Part shown: positions 28,294 through 38,741 of the stretch, piece by piece | Position numbering within the stretch: position 1 is the stretch's first letter | How the letters are laid out: each line of letters opens with the position of its first letter | Assembly (NCBI RefSeq): GCF_000026945.1 | Contig: NC_012864.1 | Location: 62,001-126,000 of the forward strand | Source: Candida dubliniensis CD36 | Taxonomy: Eukaryota > Ascomycota > Pichiomycetes > Serinales > Debaryomycetaceae | Reading direction: 5' to 3' | Length of the DNA stretch: 64,000 bases | Notes under the pieces: generated by a model | Databases searched by the model: none | Told to the model about the DNA's origin: nothing | What the model saw: the letters and a program-made list of their open reading frames with translations, nothing else | Made by a program: the position numbers and the translations under genes

Positions 28294-30639
28294 ATGACGT
28301 CAAAACTCCCTAGAGCGACTCTAGCGCAGAAATTGCAAATACTAGATTATTATCACAAATCAGATAGACCACAACTGGAAACTGTTGATAAATTTAAGAA
28401 TGAGGTTTCAATTTCGACATCTTCATTCAGTGAATGGTTAAAAAATGAACCGGAATTAAGAAAACGATATAATCAAGCAGATTTCAAGTTTTCTAAAAAT
28501 AGTAAAAGAAAAGTGAAATTCAAGTATGAAGAAATAAACAAGGCAATGGATAAATTGGTGATTGGGAGATTAGAGAGAAACGAGCCTATTACTGAACCAA
28601 TACTAAGAGAGCATTGGTCAGTTTATGCTCATCAGTATGGGGTTGATGATCCAAAGAGGTTACACAGTTTTAGTCATGGTTGGCTTAGTCAGTTTAAGAA
28701 GCGACATGGAATCAATAAGAAATCAAATAATGGCTCTCAAAAGAATGCAAAAAATGGTACATCCAAAAATGCTGTTGAAGTTGATTCTGATTCAATTCAT
28801 ATTCAAAGTAACGATGAAGAGGAAAATGTGGAGAATGGCTTTGAACCTTTGGATGGTCCCGAGGTAGAGGTATCTGGAGTGGAGGACCAAAATTACGACC
28901 CAAAGTTTTCCACCATAAGCCATGAACACAATATTCGGAATCCAACCGAAAATAGCAATGAACCAAGGACGAAAAAAGCAAGATTGGATGGTCGCAACAA
29001 TGCATCACAGCTTGAAGCCAATTCAAATTTTGATTTGTTAGCTCAGCAAAGACAGCATTCACAACCACTGTCACTATTAACATCACCATCGCCCAACTCG
29101 GACCATTCACAACAACAATTAGAACGCCGCCGTCGAAAGCGACACCAGCTGCCACAAGAACAGCAACATATCGACCACCAACAACAACAAGATCAGCAAC
29201 AACAACAGGCAAGATTACAAGGGGACAAACATTCAGAGAACTCAAATAGAAACAATCAGGAACATTACATACAACATGGGCAAGCAAATGTTAGAAATGA
29301 GGCTCAGTTACTTCAAGAACAACAGAAACAATTGCAGAAATCGAAACAACAACCAACAGGTACAGACACTGTTCCTCGAAATCAATTTAGACCACAACAG
29401 GGTCTTAGTTTTAGTCATAGTAATTCTCCAATCATGAGTTTTGGGATGGACAAACACAATATGCAATTACAAAACCAATATCAAAAGAGTCATCGTCATG
29501 GCGCTAACCAATCAAACACAGTACCAGAAGATATACAAAATCCAAGCCCTGACCAGGATTTTAGAAATAGTTTAATGAACAACAATGGAAATAAGAACAC
29601 AATCAATTATAGCCCCAATCAACTTTATAAAGAACAGAGACAACTATTAAATGACGATTATTCATCAGGAATAACCAAATCGAATGATTCAAGAAATTCC
29701 AGAGTAATTTCCAATAACGATGACACAGAAACAGAAGTAAGTACAAACCAGGCATTGCTAACTGGTAGAATGACAGAAGAGGAAACGAAAGCAGCCAGCG
29801 AATTAAATAATATCACTAATCCAATTACAGCAACCGATATGGAGAGATTCATTTATATGTTTGCCGATAGATTTTTCCATTTACATCAGTATGAGTACCC
29901 TCAAACAGTAAAAGTTTTCCAAGAATTCAAACTGTCATTTTTTAATGAAAGAATTATGAATAATAGAACATCAAAGCAGCAACAGCAGCAACAGCAACAG
30001 CAGCAGCAGCAACAGCAACAGACATCTTTGCCTCAACAGCTGCAAGTGCAACCACAATTACAACAGCAGCAACAACCGTCTCCATCTATGCAATCAACAC
30101 AACAAATACAACAGCCAATGATTTACCACCATAACGGTCGTCAACAACAACAACAACAACAGCAACAGCAGCAGCAGCTTAATAGAAATACCATATCCTC
30201 ACAATTACCAGCTCTTGTTGCTGCAACCGCTAGTTTGGTCAATAACAATCAATCAAATATGTCACTTAAAAACGCTAATTCTACTATGGTCTTGAATCCA
30301 CAGCTGAATCCGCATCAAAGACAACAACAACAACAGCATGAGCATCAACAACCACCCACTTTACCCACTCCATTACAGAAAATTGACAGTTCAAAGAGTC
30401 ATCATTTAGTAATGTCGCCGTCGCCAATGGACACATTAGTGCAACTTCAATTGCGTCAACAAGGCGCTCAAAGTAGTTTACAACAACAACAGCAACAGCA
30501 ACAACAAATTTCAAACTTTGATGATTATTTACGATCGATGAATGCACAAACTTTGTTAAATAGCCAACCAAGTGCTACAAGAAATAATGGACTAACAGAA
30601 ATGAATTTAGATAGAAATTCAAGAATGACAAAATCATAA
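28294..30639 (+). CDS. CENP-B/Tc5-type HTH protein with polyQ tracts, function unknown
   Basis: 781 aa. The N-terminus has the tandem HTH layout of CENP-B and pogo/Tigger transposases: ATLAQKLQILDYYHKSDRP with EVSISTSSFSEWLKNEPEL (psq-like, 8-55), then a second unit (about 75-142) ending HSFSHGWLSQFKKRHGI, the typical CENPB end. There is no DDE nuclease domain, so this is a DNA-binding protein and not an active transposase. The rest is Q/N/S-rich: a conserved-looking ATDMERFIYMFADRFFHLHQ segment (about 511-530), then three polyQ tracts encoded by mixed CAA/CAG. Codon 28 (28,375) is CTG inside the first HTH, read Ser in this clade. It is probably a transcription or chromatin factor. I do not recognise the orthologue. 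Confidence 0.8.
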   Translation: MTSKLPRATLAQKLQILDYYHKSDRPQLETVDKFKNEVSISTSSFSEWLKNEPELRKRYNQADFKFSKNSKRKVKFKYEEINKAMDKLVIGRLERNEPITEPILREHWSVYAHQYGVDDPKRLHSFSHGWLSQFKKRHGINKKSNNGSQKNAKNGTSKNAVEVDSDSIHIQSNDEEENVENGFEPLDGPEVEVSGVEDQNYDPKFSTISHEHNIRNPTENSNEPRTKKARLDGRNNASQLEANSNFDLLAQQRQHSQPLSLLTSPSPNSDHSQQQLERRRRKRHQLPQEQQHIDHQQQQDQQQQQARLQGDKHSENSNRNNQEHYIQHGQANVRNEAQLLQEQQKQLQKSKQQPTGTDTVPRNQFRPQQGLSFSHSNSPIMSFGMDKHNMQLQNQYQKSHRHGANQSNTVPEDIQNPSPDQDFRNSLMNNNGNKNTINYSPNQLYKEQRQLLNDDYSSGITKSNDSRNSRVISNNDDTETEVSTNQALLTGRMTEEETKAASELNNITNPITATDMERFIYMFADRFFHLHQYEYPQTVKVFQEFKLSFFNERIMNNRTSKQQQQQQQQQQQQQQQTSLPQQLQVQPQLQQQQQPSPSMQSTQQIQQPMIYHHNGRQQQQQQQQQQQQLNRNTISSQLPALVAATASLVNNNQSNMSLKNANSTMVLNPQLNPHQRQQQQQHEHQQPPTLPTPLQKIDSSKSHHLVMSPSPMDTLVQLQLRQQGAQSSLQQQQQQQQQISNFDDYLRSMNAQTLLNSQPSATRNNGLTEMNLDRNSRMTKS
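29976..30022 (+). repeat. CAG/CAA trinucleotide repeat (polyQ)
   Basis: About 15 glutamine codons in mixed CAG/CAA in the HTH gene; two shorter tracts lie near 30,142-30,177 and 30,480-30,507. Tract length is likely to vary between alleles. Confidence 0.85.
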
Positions 30640-30860
30640 TTAAATAAAGAGTATATTGTCAAATTGAGATGTATATCTAATTATATTTTTAATATAAGTA
30701 ACCTATTTTAATGTACACTAATAAATTTGCAACCTCACTATGAACTGAAACTAATTATACCTACCCATCTCCATCAAGGTGATTATCACCAATAATCATA
30801 ATACCATATATATATATATATATTCATTTTCCATTTTTTTTTTTTTTTTAATCTCTTGTA

Positions 30861-31313
30861 TTAAAGTGACGAAGTGAAATCAATTTCATTTTTATTACCA
30901 ATTTCATTATGTTCACCACTACCACCATTTATTCCATTATCAACTTCAACTTGAATCAATGGAGTATCTTTTTCTTTATTATTAGTTTCATTTTTACAAT
31001 CACATAGATTACAATCATTTAAACAATTTTCCTTTTTAATTTTATCAATATGAACATTTTCAATGTTATTAGTTAATTTCTCTATATGATTAATTGTTGG
31101 TTTTAATTGATTAGATGATTTTTTATGGACAATTCTAATTATTCTTCTTCTTGATTGTTCTATTCGCATTGGTGATCTTCCCTTTTCAGGATTAGATGGA
31201 TCTGAAGATACTTTTTCTGTAATATCGGACATTAGGCTAGTATCTTTATTTATTTTAATATCTATTGATGTATCATGATTATGTTTAGCGTATAAATAAT
31301 TTCGAAGGGCCAT
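30861..31313 (-). CDS. Small hypothetical protein, basic/Asn-rich
   Basis: 150 aa from the ATG at 31,313, starting MALRNYLYAKHNHDTS. It has a basic SRRRIIRIVHKKSSN segment (about 54-68) and a compact Cys cluster CLNDCNLCDC (about 104-113) that could bind metal, followed by a polar acidic tail. No membrane segment. The frame is open 31 codons further upstream, but only from a TTG, and a TATATAA on this strand at 31,354-31,360 lies inside that extension, supporting the shorter protein. I recognise no family. A low-complexity 3' flank separates it from the convergent HTH gene. It is a probable gene because of its length and ordered composition, without functional evidence. Confidence 0.6.
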   Translation of the reverse strand: MALRNYLYAKHNHDTSIDIKINKDTSLMSDITEKVSSDPSNPEKGRSPMRIEQSRRRIIRIVHKKSSNQLKPTINHIEKLTNNIENVHIDKIKKENCLNDCNLCDCKNETNNKEKDTPLIQVEVDNGINGGSGEHNEIGNKNEIDFTSSL

Positions 31314-33110
31314 AGTGTGAGAACCTGGGGGGAAACGAGGGAAATTCGTCGCGTTATATAGTGCGAAAAAAGTGAGGGAAGGAAGTGCAGGAGGTAGAGA
31401 CGCCAATTAATTTAACTACTGTTAATTTCTGATTGGCTTATTTGAAGGGGAAGACAGGGTGTGTATTGACCGATATATGGAGAACAACAATAACAACAAC
31501 AAGTATTGATGAAAGTAAACAAATCAAACACGATATATATGAAAAGTTGTAGTAGTAATAGTTTAATATGTGATACCAGAAGTCAAAAAAAAAAAAAAAA
31601 AAGAAAAACAAAGAAGTATATTCGTTTATATATATATATATATATACACACATAGCTTTCTTTCAAGTACTCAATCACCATATACAGATTTAATTTTACG
31701 ACATTAGGTGATGAAAAACAAAAAACAAGTGGATGAGTCGTTTATAAATTCCATTTATCGTTTCTGTGACATTCATTCATTCAAACTCCTAGTGTCTATT
31801 TTATTTTTATTTTTATTCTTATTTTCACAATTTGAAATCGATCTATAAAAGAGTTATTTTCAATGTTTAACTATTCTAATTCTAATTCGAGAAGGTCTAC
31901 GAGAGTTGAAATTAATAATAATGGTTCTTCTTCTACCCAAATCGTAAGGTTTTTTTTTTTCTTCCCTGCTTCTTCTTCTTCCAAATTCTATAAGTTATAA
32001 TAACTTCAATGGAATATACTCATCTGGTGTACCATGTTGTATTGTGATGTGGGTTATTTTTTTTTTTTTTTGCACCCTTTTAGTGTTCAGGAAAAAAAAA
32101 AGATTTGATGGAAATGCAAAGAAGGTAAAAAAAAAGTCACACCACTTTTTTTTTTCTTTGTTTTCACCACCAATTCACTTTTAACAACAAACACAAATTG
32201 TTGTCAGGGGACATACCAACACCGATTAATAAAGGATTTGTAATGTTGTTTCATTATCGTAAGAAAGAGAATCAGAACTATTAAACAATGCAAAAAAGGA
32301 CCAAATTTTTAAATCTCCTGTCCAACAACAATTTGTACCAATTAAACGTCTAGCAAACAATTTTTTTTTTTTTAATTTTTTTTAGTTCAAAGCAATTGTC
32401 GACATTGGTTGGTCAACAATTGTTTGTGTTAACCCATAATGTGGGATGGTTTGCTTTGATACAATTGTCTCCCATTCCATTGGTTGTTACTTTTCTCTAG
32501 TTTGTCGTTCCCTATTGTTCTCAACAACCGTAACTACTCTTTGTTTTACCAGGCGTCACGCAAAGCTCATGGGAAACTAGCGGCGCAACTAGCGGCGCAA
32601 CTATCGGCACTCCTGAGATATATAGATTATTATCATAGACCTTGTGCTAAGAATTAATCATAAAAATAATAATAAGTAAAGATAACTTACGAAATGTTTT
32701 ACACACCGCCACATGTCATAACTAGTACTTCTTCTATTGCCCGGTGTTTCCAACAATATTTGTATTCGTATGATGATTTTTATGCAAAATCTAGTTTTCC
32801 TCTTCTCGCTAAAACTTCAGGCAAGATTGAGATTGTCCAGTGTGAGCTGATTACTTGCATCTATCTCTAATTACAAAATATTGTCCTTGACACGCACGAT
32901 AACGCTAATGATGACTTTTCCAAGAAATCAATCAAACGATATGGGGCGACATGATACATTATATCTATCTAAATTGAGCATTTATTGGATCTCGATTTCG
33001 TAGACTTACACAAAATAACAATTAAATAATACACATGAAATTATAATAAAGTTATGATAAATGGATTACTCTTTAGAAGAAAACTTGAGTGATTGTATTA
33101 GCAGGATTGA
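31314..33110. other. 1.8-kb intergenic region with possible small plus-strand gene(s)
   Basis: It lies between the start of one minus gene and the 3' end of the next. It contains an (TA)n run near 31,629, a possible spliced small gene starting at the ATG at 31,863, a tandem AACTAGCGGCGC duplication near 32,574-32,600, and a 58-codon ORF at 32,694-32,870. None is secure. Confidence 0.5.
31354..31360 (-). promoter_or_regulatory. TATA box of the small hypothetical gene
   Basis: TATATAA on the minus strand, about 41-47 nt upstream of the ATG at 31,313. It helps decide the start. Confidence 0.5.
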
Positions 33111-35543
33111 TTATCTGGTAATGTTTTGGTTATTATGAGGAGTTAATTTCAATCCAATAATCACTATACCCAATGCAATAGTCAAGAACTTAAATTTTAA
33201 TCCATCATCCACTAAATGTTGATCATCTTTTTTAGATCTCTTTTTCTTGGATTTATTAACGGCCTCACCTCCAATAACCATGTGTTTGATTTGACGGAAA
33301 ACCCCAATTTGTTCTTCTTCACTACTACTGCCACTAGTGTTTGGAGTCAAATTATCTTCATCATCATGCTCATTTCCCTCTTCGCCTTCTTCAAGAACCC
33401 AATGTGAAGTATTTTCAAAATCACTATCCAGATCATATTCATACAAGGCTTTAGTGTTGCTGAACACTTGTGATGCAAATTTTTTAATCATTTTATCGTT
33501 ATGTGAAAGCGAATTCATATCAAGGAAATCATGACTATCATCAATAAAATCATCTTCATCATAATGATTAACATATGCCGGCTCACTATTAGGAGCAATA
33601 ATTCCAATATTCTTAATTGGGAACCTATCTTTAAATCCAGTATTAATCGATACTGAACGTAATACCCGTTTCTTATTAATTAATAAATCTCGGGATTTCT
33701 CAATTAATTTGGCATCGGAATATTCAATGTTTTTAGAACCAGCCAATAATCTTGCTGATTGTTTTCTTGACAATTTCTTAAGATTATTTCTTTGTTTCTG
33801 TAATTCAAATCCAATAAATGATAATAATTTCTCATTATGTAATTTTAATGATCTCAATTCAAATTTTAATTTCATTATCTCTTGTTTAGTCTTTTCGTCA
33901 CTGTTTAAATAGCTTGATCTTTTCGATGAAATATCCATTTCAGAAAAGTTTTTGGATATATTTGTTGGTCTGTCATCATAATCATTATCACCTTCATCAT
34001 CATCATCATTATTATTATTATTATGTGTATATCCATTCAAAGCAAATAATGTACCATTTCTATACTTTGACATTTTAATGTTACCATTGCCAGTATTTTC
34101 ATCAATGGTTTCACATGTCAGCAGTTCTTTCAAAGATTTTTCTGGAACCGAAGTGCTTCTTATACCGGATTCCAATTTTTCAAATTCAACTTTGATGGGC
34201 ACAAGATCATGACTGTTGTATCTTGAATGGGTTGGTTTGGTTGCCGAATACCTTTTGATAACACCTGCATTTCCGTTGTCATCAGGGAAAACACTCAGAT
34301 CATCATTTGCATATAGTGCCTGAGAAGGAGTTAGCTTGAATGGTGATAACACAAAATCAATACCTTCATCATCATCTTCTTCGCCTGTATGTTTTTGTTT
34401 CAAATGAGTAGGTAGTGACAGTCTCTTTTTGTCTTTGCATTCTGGCTCGGGTGAAGGTGGGAATGTTGAGCTTTGTTGTTGTTGTTGTCGTTGCTGTTGT
34501 TCTGATAGACATGGTAAGTGTGAGGTAGGAGGAGGAGGAGGAGGAGGGGGAAACTGGAAGTTGGGTGATACTTTAACAGAAGAATTGGAATCATCATACA
34601 GTTTAATTGGTGAAGATTGATAAGCAATTCCATGATAAATATTTAGCCCAGGGGAAATAACTGAAGCTTTTTGTTCTTGTTCATGTTCATCATCGGTCAA
34701 CTCATTCATTGTATGAGTCACATTATCAGTAAGATCGGCTAAATAATCAACATTTGCATCACTTTCATTATCACTTTCTTCAATGGGAGCTCCAATTTGT
34801 TTAATCAAGTCTTCATTTTTACGCAGAAGAAATTCAATTTGATCAATCAACACCAATTTCGAGTTTCTTTCCACTTCAAACTGACTATCAAGTATTTTAT
34901 AATCGCGAACCAATTTTTCATATTTTTTAAACAACAGAGCATCAATGGTTTCAAGGGGTGGTTTTCTCTCCAACTCATCATTCAATTCAACTATTTTTGT
35001 TTGCAATTTATCAATCATCTCTTTATACATCTCAACTTGTTTATTAAGAATATCCTGATTATGTAGATTGTCCATCTCGGCTTCTTTAATGCTTTGCTCT
35101 AGATAATGAATTCTTTCAAGTTGATTTTCTAATTGAGTAGTCTTAATAGTCAAGTCATGTTGTAATCTTTGATTTTCATTCTCAAGATTATTGAAATTCA
35201 ACAATGAATCAGCAAAACTTCTTTGTAGTGATTTGAATTCTTCTTCAGAAACCTGATGGCTTTGAGATAGTGCAGAATTTGAAGATGTATTACTTCTTGA
35301 TATGTGCTCTCTAGACGATGATGATGATGATGACGACGACAATGCTGCTGGTTTCGGCTGTTGTTGCTGCTGTTGTTTTTTCCGTAATGGAGAAAGCGTA
35401 TTGTTCCTTTTAGGGGACTTGAAACTAGGTGTAGGTGAATTATTATTTGACAACGGTTGTTGCTTACTTGGTGTAACTGGTGGATAGGTGATATCTTGCG
35501 TTAGAACTATAACTTCGTTATCATTATTTGAACTACCATTCAT
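33111..35543 (-). CDS. Tail-anchored coiled-coil protein, function unknown
   Basis: 810 aa. Order: a Ser/Pro/Gln-rich N-terminus with several SP/TP sites (TPSKQQ, SPTPSFKSPKR, TLSPLRKK), polyQ and polyS tracts; a long coiled coil (about 96-250, EEEFKSLQRSFADSLL through LVLIDQIEFLLRKNEDL); a disordered middle with a PPPPPPPP run; a second short coiled coil (about 550-600); acidic DDEDDFIDD; a basic KSKKKRSKKDD stretch; then one hydrophobic helix (FLTIALGIVIIGLKL) followed by 11 residues. That is a C-terminal membrane anchor with the bulk in the cytosol or nucleoplasm. Yeast proteins with this plan work at spindle pole bodies, vesicles or the cell cortex, but I find no specific match and assign none. 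Confidence 0.8.
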   Translation of the reverse strand: MNGSSNNDNEVIVLTQDITYPPVTPSKQQPLSNNNSPTPSFKSPKRNNTLSPLRKKQQQQQQPKPAALSSSSSSSSSREHISRSNTSSNSALSQSHQVSEEEFKSLQRSFADSLLNFNNLENENQRLQHDLTIKTTQLENQLERIHYLEQSIKEAEMDNLHNQDILNKQVEMYKEMIDKLQTKIVELNDELERKPPLETIDALLFKKYEKLVRDYKILDSQFEVERNSKLVLIDQIEFLLRKNEDLIKQIGAPIEESDNESDANVDYLADLTDNVTHTMNELTDDEHEQEQKASVISPGLNIYHGIAYQSSPIKLYDDSNSSVKVSPNFQFPPPPPPPPTSHLPCLSEQQQRQQQQQSSTFPPSPEPECKDKKRLSLPTHLKQKHTGEEDDDEGIDFVLSPFKLTPSQALYANDDLSVFPDDNGNAGVIKRYSATKPTHSRYNSHDLVPIKVEFEKLESGIRSTSVPEKSLKELLTCETIDENTGNGNIKMSKYRNGTLFALNGYTHNNNNNDDDDEGDNDYDDRPTNISKNFSEMDISSKRSSYLNSDEKTKQEIMKLKFELRSLKLHNEKLLSFIGFELQKQRNNLKKLSRKQSARLLAGSKNIEYSDAKLIEKSRDLLINKKRVLRSVSINTGFKDRFPIKNIGIIAPNSEPAYVNHYDEDDFIDDSHDFLDMNSLSHNDKMIKKFASQVFSNTKALYEYDLDSDFENTSHWVLEEGEEGNEHDDEDNLTPNTSGSSSEEEQIGVFRQIKHMVIGGEAVNKSKKKRSKKDDQHLVDDGLKFKFLTIALGIVIIGLKLTPHNNQNITR

Positions 35544-36968
35544 AGTCTAAAAGTAAGTTATAACTTTATAGGCGGGTTGAAAGGGAGAAAACAAAAGGGT
35601 TGGAAAAAGATACAAATAACTAAATCAAGATAATAAATTAAAATTGGTGAATAAAAAAAAAGCACGGGAAGGGTAGAATTTGAATTGATAAGTGGGAAGT
35701 CTTAGTGATAAACGTGGGAGACCTGACAATAATTATAAATATGGGATTATCTGTGACAAAAAAAAAAAGGAATATTAAAAATCTGATATACAAGAATGAA
35801 GGAAGGAATGAATAAATGAATAAAGGAATGACTAAATGAACTTTGAATTCAATATTGATAAACTCAATAGGAAAAAGGATTAAATTTTTGGGAAAAAGAA
35901 GATTTAGGAAGAGTAAGTTATAATTGGATGAAGGGGTTTTTTTTTTTTGTGAAGATTTTTCTTTCAAAAATTCAAAAATTCTAAAATTTAAATATTAAAT
36001 TGTTTCTTGTTGTTGTTGTTGTTGTTTATTCTTTTAAAAATTTGAAAATGCTTCCTTCTGTCTTTTTTTTTTTTTTTTCGATTGTTTTGATTTTTAATCA
36101 ATTAGTTAACCCCTTTCCTAAACTGGAAGTGCATGCGGCTCACTAGGAAATTATTTTTATTTTTAATGTCTCACAATGCAAAAGACTTACAAATATGAAA
36201 TACAACCCAACAATAAACAGACTCTGCTTTACTACCAGGTTAATTGTTGTAATTCACAAGCATTACTACTATTGGTAATACTACTATCGACAAGAAATGG
36301 TAGTAGTAGACAAAGTATTGGTTACCACATCACTATAACTTGTTTAGGAACAGAGAAAATACAGTAGAACACTTCATCAACTCTTTAGCGATTTTGACGA
36401 TAATGAAAAACTTGAAACTGCATTCTCTCTTTTCATTGCCAACGTTTCAATATACCGAGCAAATTAATCTATTGTCATCGCTGCATGTAATGTATGAGAC
36501 GATCTTTGTTTTGTCTTGTTGTTACTTTAATTAAGTTTTTATTACATTCGTTTAGTTAGTCAATGTAGGAAAAGAAAGTAACAATTAAAAAAAAAGAAAT
36601 AATAAAAATCATTCAATATTTACATTTTATATACAAAGAGATAATTCTTAGCGAGTTCATGAACCCGATATTAACCACATAAATGTCCACCACCCCCAGA
36701 AATTGTAATATATGAAAAAAAAACAATAATGCTGGCAAACTAAGGCCAATAACAATGAAGTAATTTAATTTGCCCATATAACCAATCGCGTCTACAACAA
36801 CAATGAAAGTAAATAACTCATCATGGGGGAGGCAAAAATATCTATTAATAACAAACAATACATATGTACAAGGAATGGTCAATTTTGACTAATTTTTAAA
36901 ACTCCTTTCCGCCGATAATTTCTTTCCTTATTGACTATTCAGACTTTTTCATTTACCCAAAAGTTCAA
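35544..36968. other. 1.4-kb intergenic region
   Basis: Upstream DNA of the coiled-coil gene and downstream DNA of MRP17. AT-rich with T-runs (35,939-35,950; 36,065-36,079) and a TTG-repeat near 36,007. Several 60-110 codon frames are low-complexity; no gene is supported. Confidence 0.6.
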
Positions 36969-37328
36969 TCACTTTGTAGCTCTTAAAGCTTGTTCGATAG
37001 TAGTACCTGGATTCAAATTATGGGTCAAATCATGTTTCATAATACTGGATCTTAAAATTCTAGGATCTCTTCGCAAAGTTCTTAACAATTGTGTTTGGAC
37101 ATTTGGTGACGAATCAAACCCAATTATAAAATGGTATCCTTGAAAATGCCTTTCTTGTTCTTTTGATATAATTTGTGGTAATGGTTTAGCTCCGAGACTT
37201 GTTATATCCCTTATAATACCTCTATTATTCAATATTAACTTCCCCACTGTGGATGCAATTTTGGTGGCTTCCTTTGCCGTATTCAATGGATCCGTTATAC
37301 GTGCTATAGCAAATAATTCGTAATACAT
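36969..37328 (-). CDS. MRP17: Mitochondrial small-subunit ribosomal protein bS6m
   Basis: 119 aa (yeast Mrp17 131). Structural protein of the mitoribosome small subunit, S6 fold. Seen: MYYELFAIARITDP, TVGKLILNNRGIIRDI, GAKPLPQIISKEQERHFQGYHF, FDSSPNVQTQLLRTLRRDPR, then ILRSSIMKHDL; these match remembered Mrp17 sequence nearly block for block. The start at 37,328 is chosen because the family begins MxYEL; the frame extends 45 codons upstream but through a poly-Lys (A/T homopolymer) stretch. No cleavable presequence is visible, as is usual for this protein. It is divergent from MET14 with 739 bp between the starts. Confidence 0.93.
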   Translation of the reverse strand: MYYELFAIARITDPLNTAKEATKIASTVGKLILNNRGIIRDITSLGAKPLPQIISKEQERHFQGYHFIIGFDSSPNVQTQLLRTLRRDPRILRSSIMKHDLTHNLNPGTTIEQALRATK

Positions 37329-38067
37329 GGTCAATAGGATATGCGAGTTGTATTGGTGGAGGGGGAGGGGTGCTCTAATGAATGTTAAGGATAGTAACCT
37401 TTCTATTGGTTGGTAGACTGAAAATTTTTTTTTTTTTTTTTTTTTGGTCGTTATTCCCTCCACCTATAGTTCATATAGGATTTGGTTTTTGAAACACTTG
37501 CACGCCTAAATCTACTAGTTAACAGAATCACTACCACAATCCAACATGAAAGGTTATTAAAACAACACCTACGATATTTGTCCAATACTGATAAGTGTAG
37601 CAAAACTAGACACCATAACACATTACTTTATAATATCATGGAGAACATGATCTTTAATGTATGAGGATTTCTCGTTCAATATTTGCAGCAATTAAATACA
37701 AACCTTTTTAGTCAAAGAGTTTTTCAAATCTTGTTTGACCATGACACCAATTTTAACATTTTTCAACTTCTTGTAAAAGTACAGGGACTTAAAAAGAAGT
37801 TCCTGATAGGAATGAGATATAAGAGAGTTCTTTAAACAATTGCAAAGAAGAACAAAAATAAAGCACACATTTTCTTTTTATTTTTGCGATTTGACTCAAA
37901 TCATATCTAATCACGTGTAATGACAAATTGCAACAAAATTACTTGCTAATATTGGCGGTATAATCAAAAATTTTCAGATCTTCAACGACTTAATTAGACC
38001 TGATACACTTTTTTTTCTTTTCTTTTAAACTATATTGAATTAAATATTGACGATATAATAAAGAATC
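37329..38067. promoter_or_regulatory. Divergent MRP17/MET14 promoter region
   Basis: 739 bp with an A/T homopolymer near 37,424-37,445 (MRP17 side) and a Cbf1-type site at 37,910 (MET14 side). The 60-codon ORF at 37,482 is not supported. Confidence 0.5.
37910..37917. promoter_or_regulatory. Cbf1 site ATCACGTG upstream of MET14
   Basis: Matches RTCACRTG, 151-158 bp before the MET14 ATG. In budding yeast Cbf1 with Met4 activates MET14 through such a site; the same wiring here is an inference from sequence and position. Confidence 0.65.
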
Positions 38068-38670
38068 ATGGCATCTAATATCACTTGGCATCCAAACTTG
38101 ACTCATCAAGAACGTGCTGAATTAAGAAAACAAAAAGGTGTTACTGTATGGTTGACTGGTTTATCAGCCAGCGGTAAATCAACTATTGCTTGTGCATTAG
38201 AACAATCAATTTTAGCTAGAGGATTGAATTCATATAGATTAGACGGTGATAATATTAGATTTGGATTGAATAAAGATTTAGGCTTTAGTGAAGCTGATAG
38301 AAATGAAAATATTAGAAGAATTTCTGAAGTTGCCAAATTATTCAGTGATTCATGTTGTATCACTGTTACTTCATTTATCAGTCCTTATAGAGCTGATAGA
38401 AGATTAGCTAGGGAGTTGCATGAAAAAGACAATTTACCATTTGTTGAAGTATACGTTGATGTTCCATTGGAAGTTGCTGAACAAAGGGATCCAAAGGGAT
38501 TATATAAAAAGGCAAGAGAAGGTATCATTAAAGAATTCACTGGTATTAGTGCTCCATATGAAGCTCCAGAAAAGGCAGAGATACACGTTAAGAATCATTC
38601 AGGGCTTTCTGTTGAACAAGCTGCTGAACAAATTATAGATTATCTTTTAGAAAAAGGTTACATAAATTAA
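38068..38670 (+). CDS. MET14: Adenylylsulfate (APS) kinase
   Basis: Phosphorylates APS to PAPS with ATP, the second step of sulfate assimilation towards methionine/cysteine. 200 aa, the full family length (yeast 202). Seen: P-loop GLSASGKS (31-38), LDGDNIR (58-64), [24 protein letters not shown] (substrate loop, about 101-111), [22 protein letters not shown] and [14 protein letters not shown]. All expected catalytic elements are present. The start ATG follows an A/T-rich leader. The upstream Cbf1 site agrees with sulfur-pathway control. Convergent with DID4, 71 bp between the stops, with a CA-repeat (38,692-38,708). Confidence 0.97.
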   Translation: MASNITWHPNLTHQERAELRKQKGVTVWLTGLSASGKSTIACALEQSILARGLNSYRLDGDNIRFGLNKDLGFSEADRNENIRRISEVAKLFSDSCCITVTSFISPYRADRRLARELHEKDNLPFVEVYVDVPLEVAEQRDPKGLYKKAREGIIKEFTGISAPYEAPEKAEIHVKNHSGLSVEQAAEQIIDYLLEKGYIN

Positions 38671-38741
38671 GCCATTACTACAATATAAATAGACACACAC
38701 ACACACACATGCATGTATGTAATATTTTACAAAGATTGTAT

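Noticed and set aside
37329..37463. 45-codon N-terminal extension of MRP17
   Set aside because: Runs through an A/T homopolymer (poly-Lys); the family starts at MYYEL.
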